Source of the DNA: CAJXUU01 sp963975265
Lineage (GTDB): Bacteria; Bacteroidota; Bacteroidia; Chitinophagales; Saprospiraceae
Length of the DNA stretch: 22,533 nucleotides
Assembly: GCA_963975265.1 (NCBI GenBank)
Contig: CAXBGT010000074.1
Span: 1 to 22,533 of the forward strand
Direction of reading: 5' to 3'
Below the pieces are notes generated by a model. The model was given only the letters and a program-made list of their open reading frames with translations, ran no database searches and was not told where the DNA came from. Positions 14,880-22,533 of the stretch are shown piece after piece (the first letter of the stretch is position 1; the number at the start of each line of letters is the position of its first letter). The translations under genes and the position numbers were made by a program.

Positions 14880-17531
14880 GTGGCGAAACAATCTGAGATA
14901 AAGGCAAAAATGAAGAAAGTGACTCCTTTGATGGAGCAGTACTTTAACCTTAAAAGCAAGCACCCTGATGCAATCTTGCTCTTTAGAGTAGGTGATTTCT
15001 ATGAGACATTCGGAGAAGATGCTGTAAAAGCCTCAGACGTCTTAGGTATCGTTCTCACAGCTAGAAATAACGGAGGTGTTGATATCGAATTGGCAGGTTT
15101 CCCATATCATAGTGTAGATGTCTATTTGCCTAAACTTGTAAGAGCAGGATTTCGTGTGGCCATTTGTGAACAATTAGAAAAGCCAAGTAAAGAGAAAAAG
15201 ATTGTTGCTAGAGGAGTTACCGATGTCATTACTCCTGGACTTACAATCGATGATAGTATTCTTGATCGAAAGAATAATAATTATTTAGCTTCTATTCATT
15301 TTGGACCAAAAAATCACCACGGAGTTGCATTCATTGATATTTCGACGGGAGAATTTTTATTAAGTGAAGGGTCACTTGAAGGAGTAGAAAAACTGATTCA
15401 TAGTTTTGGACCTGCAGAGATTATTTATTCCAAATCGCATGGAAAAATCTTCAATTCAAATTTTGGAGATAAATATTACAGTTATCCGCTGGATGAATGG
15501 ATCTATCAATATGATTACTGTAGAGAGCAACTTCTAGAAAAATTCGAAGTGCCAAATTTGAAAGGCTTTGGTGTTGAAAAATTGGATCAAGGACAGATTG
15601 CTGCAGGATCAGCACTACATTATTTATCAAGCACACAGAATAACAACCTCAAACATATAAGAAGTATCAATCGGATACAATCTGAGGAATATGTATGGTT
15701 GGATCGGTTCACTATTAGAAATTTGGAATTAGTATCGACCGTACACGAAACCGGAATCCCGTTGATTCAAGTATTGGATAAGACAGTATCTCCAATGGGT
15801 GCAAGGATGTTGAGGAAATGGGTCTTGTTGCCTTTGATGTCTGAGACTGCGATAGAGGCAAGATTAGATATGGTGAGCCATTTCTATGAAGCGAGTGAGG
15901 CTACTGATGCATTGGAAACGATATTAAGAAAAATGGGTGATTTGGAGCGTTTGGCTTCCAAAATTTCAATGATGAAAGTGGCACCTAGAGAGTTGATCCA
16001 ATTGAAAAGAGCACTCACTAATATCGCGCCACTCAAAGAATTGCTGGTAAACACAAAGAATGAACACCTCTTAATATTAGCGGACAAACTTCACCTTTGT
16101 GAAACCGTAAGAGATAAAATAGAAAAAGCCATTACAGAAGAGCCACCCTCTATGGTGAGTAAAGGGGGGACATTCAAAGATGGTTACAATGCTGAATTGG
16201 ATGATTATACTAACGTGGTAAGAAACGCAAAAGAACTACTACTTGGCATTCAACAAAGAGAAGCTGCGAAAACGGGGATAACCAATCTGAAAATAGGTTT
16301 TAATAATGTATTTGGTTATTATCTCGAGGTAACCAATAAGTATAAAGGTCAAGATCTAATTCCAGATGACTGGGTACGAAAACAGACGTTGACAAATGCG
16401 GAGAGATATATCACAGACGAATTAAAACAACTAGAAACTAAGATCTTAGGAGCGGAAGAGAAAATCAGTGGAATAGAAGAAGCACTTTATCATGAGTTGA
16501 TTTTGTCTATCATCGAATATTTGGATCCAATCCAATCTAATGCTGCTTTGATTGCCAATGTGGATTGCCTGCTGTCTTTTGCAAGAGTGGCCCAAAAATA
16601 TAAATATTCCAGACCAATAGTCAATAATGGAACTGAAATTGATATTAAAAATGGTCGACATCCAGTTATCGAGCAACATATGAAACTCGATGAAACTTAT
16701 GTGCCCAATGATATATTTCTTAGTAATTCTGACACGCAAGTAATGATGATTACGGGACCCAACATGTCTGGTAAGTCAGCGATCTTGAGACAGACTGCCT
16801 TGATCTGTCTTATGGCTCAAATGGGATCCTACGTTCCTGCAGAATATGCGGAAATTGGCATCATCGATAAGCTATTCACGAGAGTAGGAGCAAGTGATAA
16901 TATATCTAGTGGTGAGTCAACATTTATGTTAGAAATGAACGAGACCGCCAGTATTATGAATAATATTTCTGATCGTAGTTTGATACTTTTGGACGAAATA
17001 GGAAGAGGAACTTCTACTTACGATGGAATCTCAATCGCTTGGTCATTGGCTGAATATCTACACAATAATAAAGGCGCACGACCTAAAACGCTATTTGCTA
17101 CACACTACCATGAGTTAAATGAATTGGCAAACAAATATACAAGAGTCAAAAACTTCAATGTAGCTACGAAGGAAGTGGGGCAGAAAGTGATTTTTTTAAG
17201 GAAATTAGTTGAAGGAGGTAGCAACCATAGTTTTGGTATTCATGTAGCTCGTATGGCAGGAATGCCTAAAGAAATACTGAAGAGAGCTTATGAGATTCTC
17301 AAACAGTTGGAACAAAAGACAGTTACGAATCAAGACGGAATTCAGAATCCTGACCTTACTGACCAAGTAGCTGCCATTGAACCAGACCCATATCAATTAA
17401 GCATTTTTGAGACAGTTGACCCTCTTGCTGGAAAGCTTAAAGCAGCACTTGAAGATGTACAACTTAATAGTATGACTCCTATTGAGTGTATGATGAAGTT
17501 GAACGAGTTGAAGGGGATGCTGGAAGAGTAA
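14880..17531 (+). CDS. mutS: DNA mismatch repair ATPase MutS
   Basis: This full-length MutS1 clamp protein recognises mismatches and recruits MutL. The domains in order are the mismatch-binding domain with RVGDFYETFGEDA (the Phe-x-Glu motif), connector, core/lever, clamp and ATPase. Walker A GPNMSGKS is encoded from 16755, Walker B LLDEIGRGTS has its Asp at 16992, and the FATHYHEL motif and C-terminal helices follow. The frame is open further to a TTG at 14859 (890 residues), but that TTG lies inside the -7 element, so I place the start at GTG 14880 (883 residues, MAKQSEIK...KKVTPLMEQY, matching family N termini). An ATG at 14910 is the other option. It is cytoplasmic and transcribed alone; the MFS gene converges on it. 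Confidence 0.96.
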   Translation: MAKQSEIKAKMKKVTPLMEQYFNLKSKHPDAILLFRVGDFYETFGEDAVKASDVLGIVLTARNNGGVDIELAGFPYHSVDVYLPKLVRAGFRVAICEQLEKPSKEKKIVARGVTDVITPGLTIDDSILDRKNNNYLASIHFGPKNHHGVAFIDISTGEFLLSEGSLEGVEKLIHSFGPAEIIYSKSHGKIFNSNFGDKYYSYPLDEWIYQYDYCREQLLEKFEVPNLKGFGVEKLDQGQIAAGSALHYLSSTQNNNLKHIRSINRIQSEEYVWLDRFTIRNLELVSTVHETGIPLIQVLDKTVSPMGARMLRKWVLLPLMSETAIEARLDMVSHFYEASEATDALETILRKMGDLERLASKISMMKVAPRELIQLKRALTNIAPLKELLVNTKNEHLLILADKLHLCETVRDKIEKAITEEPPSMVSKGGTFKDGYNAELDDYTNVVRNAKELLLGIQQREAAKTGITNLKIGFNNVFGYYLEVTNKYKGQDLIPDDWVRKQTLTNAERYITDELKQLETKILGAEEKISGIEEALYHELILSIIEYLDPIQSNAALIANVDCLLSFARVAQKYKYSRPIVNNGTEIDIKNGRHPVIEQHMKLDETYVPNDIFLSNSDTQVMMITGPNMSGKSAILRQTALICLMAQMGSYVPAEYAEIGIIDKLFTRVGASDNISSGESTFMLEMNETASIMNNISDRSLILLDEIGRGTSTYDGISIAWSLAEYLHNNKGARPKTLFATHYHELNELANKYTRVKNFNVATKEVGQKVIFLRKLVEGGSNHSFGIHVARMAGMPKEILKRAYEILKQLEQKTVTNQDGIQNPDLTDQVAAIEPDPYQLSIFETVDPLAGKLKAALEDVQLNSMTPIECMMKLNELKGMLEE

Positions 17532-17782
17532 AGTGTTGATTTTTTTGACAGCAACGTTTTTCGATGTTTAGACATTTATGGTTATTTTTTTTGAATTCAT
17601 GAACACAAATTTTAGGTACAGTCGTCGTTTTGACCTATCAAATAAAGGCAGGAGGGAGGATTTTATTTCAGCCAGTCCGATTAACTCCTCTTAGTATAAA
17701 TTAACATCTTGCCCTTGAAGGGGAAGACAGGAGAAAGGGTATGAGCCCAGCAATTAAAGCAATCGACGTATTAGTAAAACAA

Positions 17783-18964
17783 TTACTCCATTTCAATTTG
17801 AGTTTTATTTCTCAATATCGATACCACTCCAAATAATGGCCCAATCAATAACAACCAGTACACATAGTTAGAATCGTAATTATCTACCAAGTAAGTGAGC
17901 GTTTGGATGCTTATTATGGTGATACTAAATCCTAGACATGTAGCTATTGTCAATGCTGTACCTCGAAACTCTTGTGGAGCATTTAGAGCAACTAATGCTG
18001 AGAATAGAGGAGAATCTGCTATGACAGCCATTCCCCAAAATAGAAGTAATCCTGTAAGAGTAGTTGAATTAGAATGGTCTATGAATGGCAGAATTAGACA
18101 ATAAATACCTGATGATATCAATGCAGTTATAGCAATTCGTCGATTTCCAAACTTTGAAGATAAGTGGCCACCAATAATACAACCAAAACTGCCTATTGCG
18201 ATAATGATAAAGGACCATAATGGAATATTCAAAGTTGAATTTTCGGTAGAGGAACTTTGCAGTATTATTGGGATAAATGCCCAAAAAGCATACAACTCCC
18301 ACATATGGCCAACATATCCAAAAGTATACGTTCTAAATTGCTTGTCCTTGAATATCGTAAAAGCTTTAGTAAGATCTAGTTTTGAAGCGGGGGCTCTAAA
18401 CGGGCCGTCCGGAATCAATGAATAGACCAATACTCCTCCTAATGCCGATATGATAGAAGTGATATAAATTACATTTTGCCAATTATATTCAAAGGAACTG
18501 GAAAGAGCTTTAAGTAAATGAGGAAACGCAGTCCCCAAAACAAGTGCGGCCACTAAATAACTCAGTGATTTTCCAAGTCCCTTTTCGAAATAATCAGAAG
18601 CGATCTTCATTCCTACTGGATATATTCCTGCCAGGCAAAATCCTACTCCAAATCTAAAAGCCAGGATGCTAATCAAAGAATTAGATTCTAAGATAATTCC
18701 CAGATTAAGAATGGATCCTATAATAGAAGAAGAGAAAAATACTTTAGAAGGTGAAAAACGATCTGATACGGACAGCATCCCCATTATCAAAGTGCCTACA
18801 ATGAATCCAATCTGGACAGCATTTGTCATGTATCCAATTGTATTACTTCCCAAGTTAAACTGAGTTGATAAGTCGGTCAAAACAGCATTACTTGCAAACC
18901 ACATGGATGTACAACAAAACTGCGAAATCACGATAATTAATAATACAGCTGATTTTGATTTCAT
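17783..18964 (-). CDS. Major facilitator superfamily transporter
   Basis: The 393-residue inner-membrane protein has about twelve hydrophobic segments, starting with residues 5-24. The N terminus QFCCTSMWFASNAV resembles CynX/NarK-like MFS proteins. Loop 2-3 carries SDRFSPSK (67-74) and loop 8-9 GGHLSSKFGNRR, both versions of the MFS G-x3-DR-x-G-R signature. The substrate cannot be told; transport of a small anion or sugar is possible. The start ATG directly precedes the first transmembrane segment. It is convergent with mutS (251-base gap with no clear terminator) and divergent from the choice-of-anchor V gene (97 bases). Confidence 0.88.
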   Translation of the reverse strand: MKSKSAVLLIIVISQFCCTSMWFASNAVLTDLSTQFNLGSNTIGYMTNAVQIGFIVGTLIMGMLSVSDRFSPSKVFFSSSIIGSILNLGIILESNSLISILAFRFGVGFCLAGIYPVGMKIASDYFEKGLGKSLSYLVAALVLGTAFPHLLKALSSSFEYNWQNVIYITSIISALGGVLVYSLIPDGPFRAPASKLDLTKAFTIFKDKQFRTYTFGYVGHMWELYAFWAFIPIILQSSSTENSTLNIPLWSFIIIAIGSFGCIIGGHLSSKFGNRRIAITALISSGIYCLILPFIDHSNSTTLTGLLLFWGMAVIADSPLFSALVALNAPQEFRGTALTIATCLGFSITIISIQTLTYLVDNYDSNYVYWLLLIGPLFGVVSILRNKTQIEME

Positions 18965-19061
18965 TTAATTTTCGTTGAGTTCCTAAAGATTACCTATTTT
19001 TAAAAATATTAATATATAAAGTGTACTCTGTTTCAATATTAATCTAGGTAAAATATAAATT

Positions 19062-19928
19062 ATGAAAAAGCAATATGTGTTATTTGCGGTGATAATCACG
19101 ACAATTATTTCATTAAATTATTCTTCTGGACCGGCCTCTTTTGTTGGACAAGGATATACTGGAGCACCTGGAGAGTCAGGGACTGTATGTGGTAATTGTC
19201 ATAATAGCGGAACTTTTGGTGCGCCAACGACTGATTTGGTAATTACAGATGTTATGGGAAGTGTAGTTACGGATTATATCGCAGGAGAATCGTATCAAGT
19301 ATCTCTCACAGCAGTCGCAGGATCTGGAACACCGTCAGGTTACGGTTTTCAATTGACTGTTTTAGATGGTGCTGATAATGATGTTGCAACTTTTTCTAAT
19401 CCATCCTCAAATGCAAAAATATCTACTGCGGCTAATGTAGCAGGAGGAAGAACTTATGCAGAACATACTAGTGCATTTGCTTCTAATATTTTTACCTTTG
19501 ATTGGGTCGCTCCAAGTGGAGGGACAGGAGATCTTACTTTTTACTATAATGTCAATCTTGTAAATGGGAACGGCGGCACATCTGGGGACAATGGTGGCCC
19601 TGGTTTTTCGAGTACAATGAGTGAAAGCATTCCAACAGTGAAAGTAATTGGTCTACTTGATATTAATAATGAGTATCAATTGCCAATGGTTGATGGTACA
19701 GTAAATCAAGTGCTTACAACTGATGGTGCTGGAAATGTAACTTGGATGGACAATGCCGCTTTTACTAGTGATTCTCCTACTGACAATGATCAAAGTCGAT
19801 TTGGTGTCAATACTACTACAAACAATGATGCCAAAATAGAAATCGATATTCTTAAAAGTGAGGTAACACTGCTCAAATCAGAAATTGCAGCACTCAAAAA
19901 ATTAATCGAAAAATTGACTGAGAAGTAA
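19062..19928 (+). CDS. Exported choice-of-anchor V (Reeler-like) protein with CxxCH motif and coiled-coil tail
   Basis: The 288-residue protein has a signal peptide (about 1-21). The mature start SSGPASFVGQGYTGAPGESGTVCGNCH contains a single CxxCH (Cys43, Cys46, His47), the possible c-type haem motif typical of choice-of-anchor V proteins. A beta-sandwich domain (about 55-193) follows. Residues 194-235 carry LPMVDGTVNQVLTTDGAGNVTW, a motif common in surface and tail-fibre-like proteins, and the last 33 residues (256-288, IEIDILKSEVTLLK...LKKLIEKL) form a leucine-rich coiled coil suited to trimerisation. No T9SS sorting domain is seen, although this family often has one. It is probably exported and oligomeric; haem binding and role are unproven. 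Promoter elements are not clear. Confidence 0.75.
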   Translation: MKKQYVLFAVIITTIISLNYSSGPASFVGQGYTGAPGESGTVCGNCHNSGTFGAPTTDLVITDVMGSVVTDYIAGESYQVSLTAVAGSGTPSGYGFQLTVLDGADNDVATFSNPSSNAKISTAANVAGGRTYAEHTSAFASNIFTFDWVAPSGGTGDLTFYYNVNLVNGNGGTSGDNGGPGFSSTMSESIPTVKVIGLLDINNEYQLPMVDGTVNQVLTTDGAGNVTWMDNAAFTSDSPTDNDQSRFGVNTTTNNDAKIEIDILKSEVTLLKSEIAALKKLIEKLTEK

Positions 19929-20039
19929 AACTTAAAATTAGATAGCTTGATATTTCATTTTCCTCAATTAATCTTTGTGTGATGTTTACACAAAGTGATT
20001 TCTATATTGTATGTTAGAGCCTCATTGAAAACAATATCT

Positions 20040-22358
20040 GTGAAAAATTATATTAAATTAAGTGTATTTTCTTTGTTTCTATTGGTCATTGCATTTGGAT
20101 GTAAATCTAACAAGACTGTAAGTGTTACCAAAACTGTGGATACTTTGATTAAATATGACAGAGTAGAATCACTTATTAGGAAGATGACCTTAGAAGAGAA
20201 AGTAGGACAAATGAACCTGTACAACGGGTTCTATGATCTTACAGGACCTGCACCAAGTGATGGTGATGCTGCTCAAAAATATGATAATATCAAAGATGGA
20301 CTTGTTGGCGGAATGCTCAATATACGAGGAGTGGATCAAGTACGACAAATGCAAAAGTTGGCAGTGGACAACTCAAGACTTGGCATTCCTATGATATTTG
20401 GATATGATGTGATACACGGATACAAAACACAATCTCCAATACCACTAGCTGAATCTGCTTCGTGGGATATGAAAGCTATTAAAAAATCTGCGGCCATGGC
20501 CAGCAGAGAGGCTGCAGCATCTGGGCTCAATTGGACATTCGCTCCGATGGTAGATATATCTAGAGATCCAAGATGGGGTAGAGTGATGGAAGGCGCGGGA
20601 GAAGATCCTTATTTAGGTAGTATGATCGCTAAAGCAAGAGTGGAAGGTTTTCAAGGTGATGATTTATCTGATCCTCTGACACTAGCTGCATGTGCAAAAC
20701 ACTTTGCAGGATATGGATTTTCTGAAGGGGGAAGAGACTATAATTCTACAGACATAAGTGGTACTACACTTCATAATATAGTAATGCCACCATTTAAGGC
20801 AGCTGTAGACGCAGGAGTAGCTACTTTTATGAATGGATTCAATGATCTTAATGGAGTGCCAGTAAATGCAAGTTCTTATTTACAAAGAGATATCTTAAAA
20901 GGAGCATGGGGTTTTGAGGGTTTTGTGGTTTCTGACTGGTGGTCAATCAAACAAACGGTTACACATGGACAATCTGCAACCGAAGAAGAAGCATCAATGA
21001 GATGTGTAAATGCGGGTTCAGATATGGACATGGAAAGTTACTACTATATTAAACACCTCCCGAAATTGGTGAGAGATGGAAAAGTGGATGAGGCTAAGAT
21101 TACCGATGCCGCCAGACGAATCTTAAATATCAAATTTGAATTAGGTTTATTTGATGATCCGTACAAATACTGTAATGTTGACAGAGAAAAAGCGGAAATC
21201 GGAAGCGATAGAAATATTGCTGATGCAAGAGATATGGCCAAGAGATCTATTGTGCTGCTTCAGAATGAGAGTGGATTGCTTCCGCTTAATCGCACAAATA
21301 AGAAAGTAGCTGTAATAGGGCCAATGGTTTCTGAAAAGAATAGTCCCTTAGGGAGTTGGAGACTGGCCTCAGAGGATGGATCAGCCGTGTCTTTACAAGG
21401 CGGATTAGAGTCATATAAAGGTGTAGATTGGAGTTTTTATCAGGGAGTTAAGCTTATTGATAAACCAGCGGCATTTATTTTTGAAACATATATCAATGAA
21501 ACAGATAGAACTGGCATTGATGAAGCGGTGGAGGCTGCTAAATCCGCGGATTTAGTCATCATGGCATTAGGAGAACATGGGTTTCAATCAGGAGAAGCCA
21601 GATCAAGGACGAAGCTTGGTTTGCCAGGATTACAACAAGAATTATTAGAAGCAGTACATGCAGTAAATGAAAATATTGTTTTGGTATTGTTTAATGGTAG
21701 ACCATTGACGCTTCCATGGGCTAAGGATAATATTCCAACTATTTTAGAAGCATGGCAACTAGGAAACGAAAGTGGAAATGCTATAGCGGATGTAATTATG
21801 GGGGAATATAATCCTTCTGGTAAATTGCCAATGACATTCCCTAGGTCTGTAGGACAGATCCCATCTTATTACAATACTAAATCTACAGGTAGACCGGATC
21901 AACCTTCAGATAAAGATTTAGTGTTTTGGTCTCATTATTCTGATGAGACTCTTGACCCACTATATGCATTTGGACATGGACTAAGTTATACCACTTTTGA
22001 ATATTCTAACCTAAAAGCTGATAAAAAAGAAAATGGATCAATCGAAGTATCTGTAAGTGTAGCCAATACAGGAGGATATGATGGTGAAGAGGTGATCCAA
22101 TTGTACATTAAAGATCTCTATTGTTCTCTCACAAGGCCTATCAAAGAGTTAAAGGGATTCAGGAAAACTGAAATCAAGTCAGGGAGATCAAAATCTATTA
22201 AGTTTACTCTGACAGATAAAGAATTAGGTTATTTTGATAATGATGGTAAGTGGTTTGTAGAGACTGGAGAGTATGAGATAATGGTTGGTGGCAGTAGTGA
22301 TAATGTGATTAAGGTGAAGGTGGATACTACGCCTGTAGTCGTTGTGGAAGGGAAATAA
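20040..22358 (+). CDS. bglX: Glycoside hydrolase family 3 beta-glucosidase lipoprotein (BglX-like)
   Basis: The protein is a GH3 enzyme close in size and order to periplasmic BglX. It has the N-terminal TIM-like barrel (MTLEEKVGQMNLYNG, FAPMVDISRDPRWGR, AACAKHFAGYG), the nucleophile Asp in GFVVSDWW (codon at 20934), the alpha/beta sandwich with GEARSRTKLGLPG holding the probable acid/base Glu, and a C-terminal fibronectin III-like domain (about the last 100 residues). It should release glucose from beta-glucosides or oligosaccharides outside the cytoplasm. The frame is open from GTG 19995, but the N terminus becomes a proper lipoprotein signal only from GTG 20040 (MKNYIKLSVFSLFLLVIAFGC), which I prefer. 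Either start is non-ATG. It lies 111 bases after the choice-of-anchor V gene in the same direction. Confidence 0.93.
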   Translation: MKNYIKLSVFSLFLLVIAFGCKSNKTVSVTKTVDTLIKYDRVESLIRKMTLEEKVGQMNLYNGFYDLTGPAPSDGDAAQKYDNIKDGLVGGMLNIRGVDQVRQMQKLAVDNSRLGIPMIFGYDVIHGYKTQSPIPLAESASWDMKAIKKSAAMASREAAASGLNWTFAPMVDISRDPRWGRVMEGAGEDPYLGSMIAKARVEGFQGDDLSDPLTLAACAKHFAGYGFSEGGRDYNSTDISGTTLHNIVMPPFKAAVDAGVATFMNGFNDLNGVPVNASSYLQRDILKGAWGFEGFVVSDWWSIKQTVTHGQSATEEEASMRCVNAGSDMDMESYYYIKHLPKLVRDGKVDEAKITDAARRILNIKFELGLFDDPYKYCNVDREKAEIGSDRNIADARDMAKRSIVLLQNESGLLPLNRTNKKVAVIGPMVSEKNSPLGSWRLASEDGSAVSLQGGLESYKGVDWSFYQGVKLIDKPAAFIFETYINETDRTGIDEAVEAAKSADLVIMALGEHGFQSGEARSRTKLGLPGLQQELLEAVHAVNENIVLVLFNGRPLTLPWAKDNIPTILEAWQLGNESGNAIADVIMGEYNPSGKLPMTFPRSVGQIPSYYNTKSTGRPDQPSDKDLVFWSHYSDETLDPLYAFGHGLSYTTFEYSNLKADKKENGSIEVSVSVANTGGYDGEEVIQLYIKDLYCSLTRPIKELKGFRKTEIKSGRSKSIKFTLTDKELGYFDNDGKWFVETGEYEIMVGGSSDNVIKVKVDTTPVVVVEGK

Positions 22359-22396
22359 GTGATTTTTACGATTAAGACGTGCTGGAATTTCTAATG

Positions 22397-22533
22397 TCAC
22401 CCATGCAGGGTTTTGTTTTCTTTTTCATATGTAAACGATGGATTGCAAGCGATCGCTGCAGTACTTACACCCTTACAATAGGGGTTTTCAGAAGTAAGCT
22501 CTATTTTAAAATTCTCTCGCATATTTTCTAATT
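22397..22533 (-). CDS. Possible C-terminal fragment of a gene running off the right edge
   Basis: A minus-strand frame is open from the window edge to a TGA at 22397-22399 (about 45 codons, ending YEKENKTLHG). It would converge on the bglX-like gene. The residue mix is protein-like but no family is recognised, and it is short enough to be chance. An ATG at 22520-22522 could alternatively start a 41-residue protein. Confidence 0.25.
   Translation of the reverse strand, partial: LENMRENFKIELTSENPYCKGVSTAAIACNPSFTYEKENKTLHG

Noticed and set aside
16446..16739. 97-codon minus-strand ORF inside mutS
   Set aside because: Antisense shadow of mutS without coding features.
19185..19205. Calling the 19062-19928 protein a cytochrome c from its CxxCH
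   Set aside because: A single CxxCH without a cytochrome fold or axial Met context is not enough; the motif is common in choice-of-anchor V proteins.
22449..22457. GCGATCGC palindrome as a HIP1-type repeat or origin signal
   Set aside because: It is a single occurrence; HIP1 is a cyanobacterial repeat and nothing else here suggests an origin.

Overview
The window is chromosomal DNA from a member of the Bacteroidota, probably of the Cytophagia/Saprospiria type; the sequence does not settle the genus. The evidence is a type IX secretion sorting domain on a secreted propeller protein, several lipoproteins, a DUF4369-like/TlpA thioredoxin, a choice-of-anchor V protein, AT-rich long intergenic gaps, and repeated matches to the Bacteroidota -7 promoter element TAnnTTTG in front of genes (fklB, selO, the tlpA-like gene, mutS).

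Layout. 1-248 holds a compact predicted three-way-junction fold and a palindrome in front of an AlkD-like DNA-repair gene (249-896). Then come an SGNH-hydrolase lipoprotein (1163-1888), a member of the aromatic amino acid lyase fold that lacks the Ala-Ser-Gly triad needed for the MIO cofactor (1984-3588), a possible leader-peptide/attenuator (3733-3817) and an AraC-type regulator (3889-4737). The 825-bp gap 4738-5562 is the most unusual part. It has a tandem AraC-like operator (two 16-bp half-sites exactly 21 bp apart), a perfect -7 element, a triplicated 15-bp repeat and a strong GAAA-loop terminator, together outlining a regulated RNA of about 210 nt. It also has an (AC)8 tract lying between a -33-like TTTG and a perfect -7 element in front of a sterol-desaturase-family gene (5563-6444), which suggests a phase-variable promoter.

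From 6445 the genes are mostly housekeeping and singly transcribed: fklB (6970-7590, with a clear terminator), selO (minus, 7807-9372), a T9SS-exported propeller protein (minus, 9540-10610), a bestrophin-family channel (10859-11941), a beta-barrel outer-membrane gene broken by two +1 frameshifts (minus, 12344-13113), a TlpA-like lipoprotein (minus, 13314-14435), mutS with a textbook TTG-N19-TAnnTTTG promoter (14880-17531), an MFS transporter (minus, 17783-18964), a choice-of-anchor V protein with a CxxCH motif and coiled-coil tail (19062-19928) and a GH3 beta-glucosidase lipoprotein, bglX-like (20040-22358). A possible partial minus-strand gene runs off the right edge.

I found no tRNA, rRNA, CRISPR array, transposase or phage gene. 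The genes do not form one pathway. The strongest candidates for new biology are the operator-promoter-short RNA unit beside the AraC gene, the (AC)n promoter, the MIO-less lyase and the structured element at 46-139. All of these are inferences from sequence and none has been tested.
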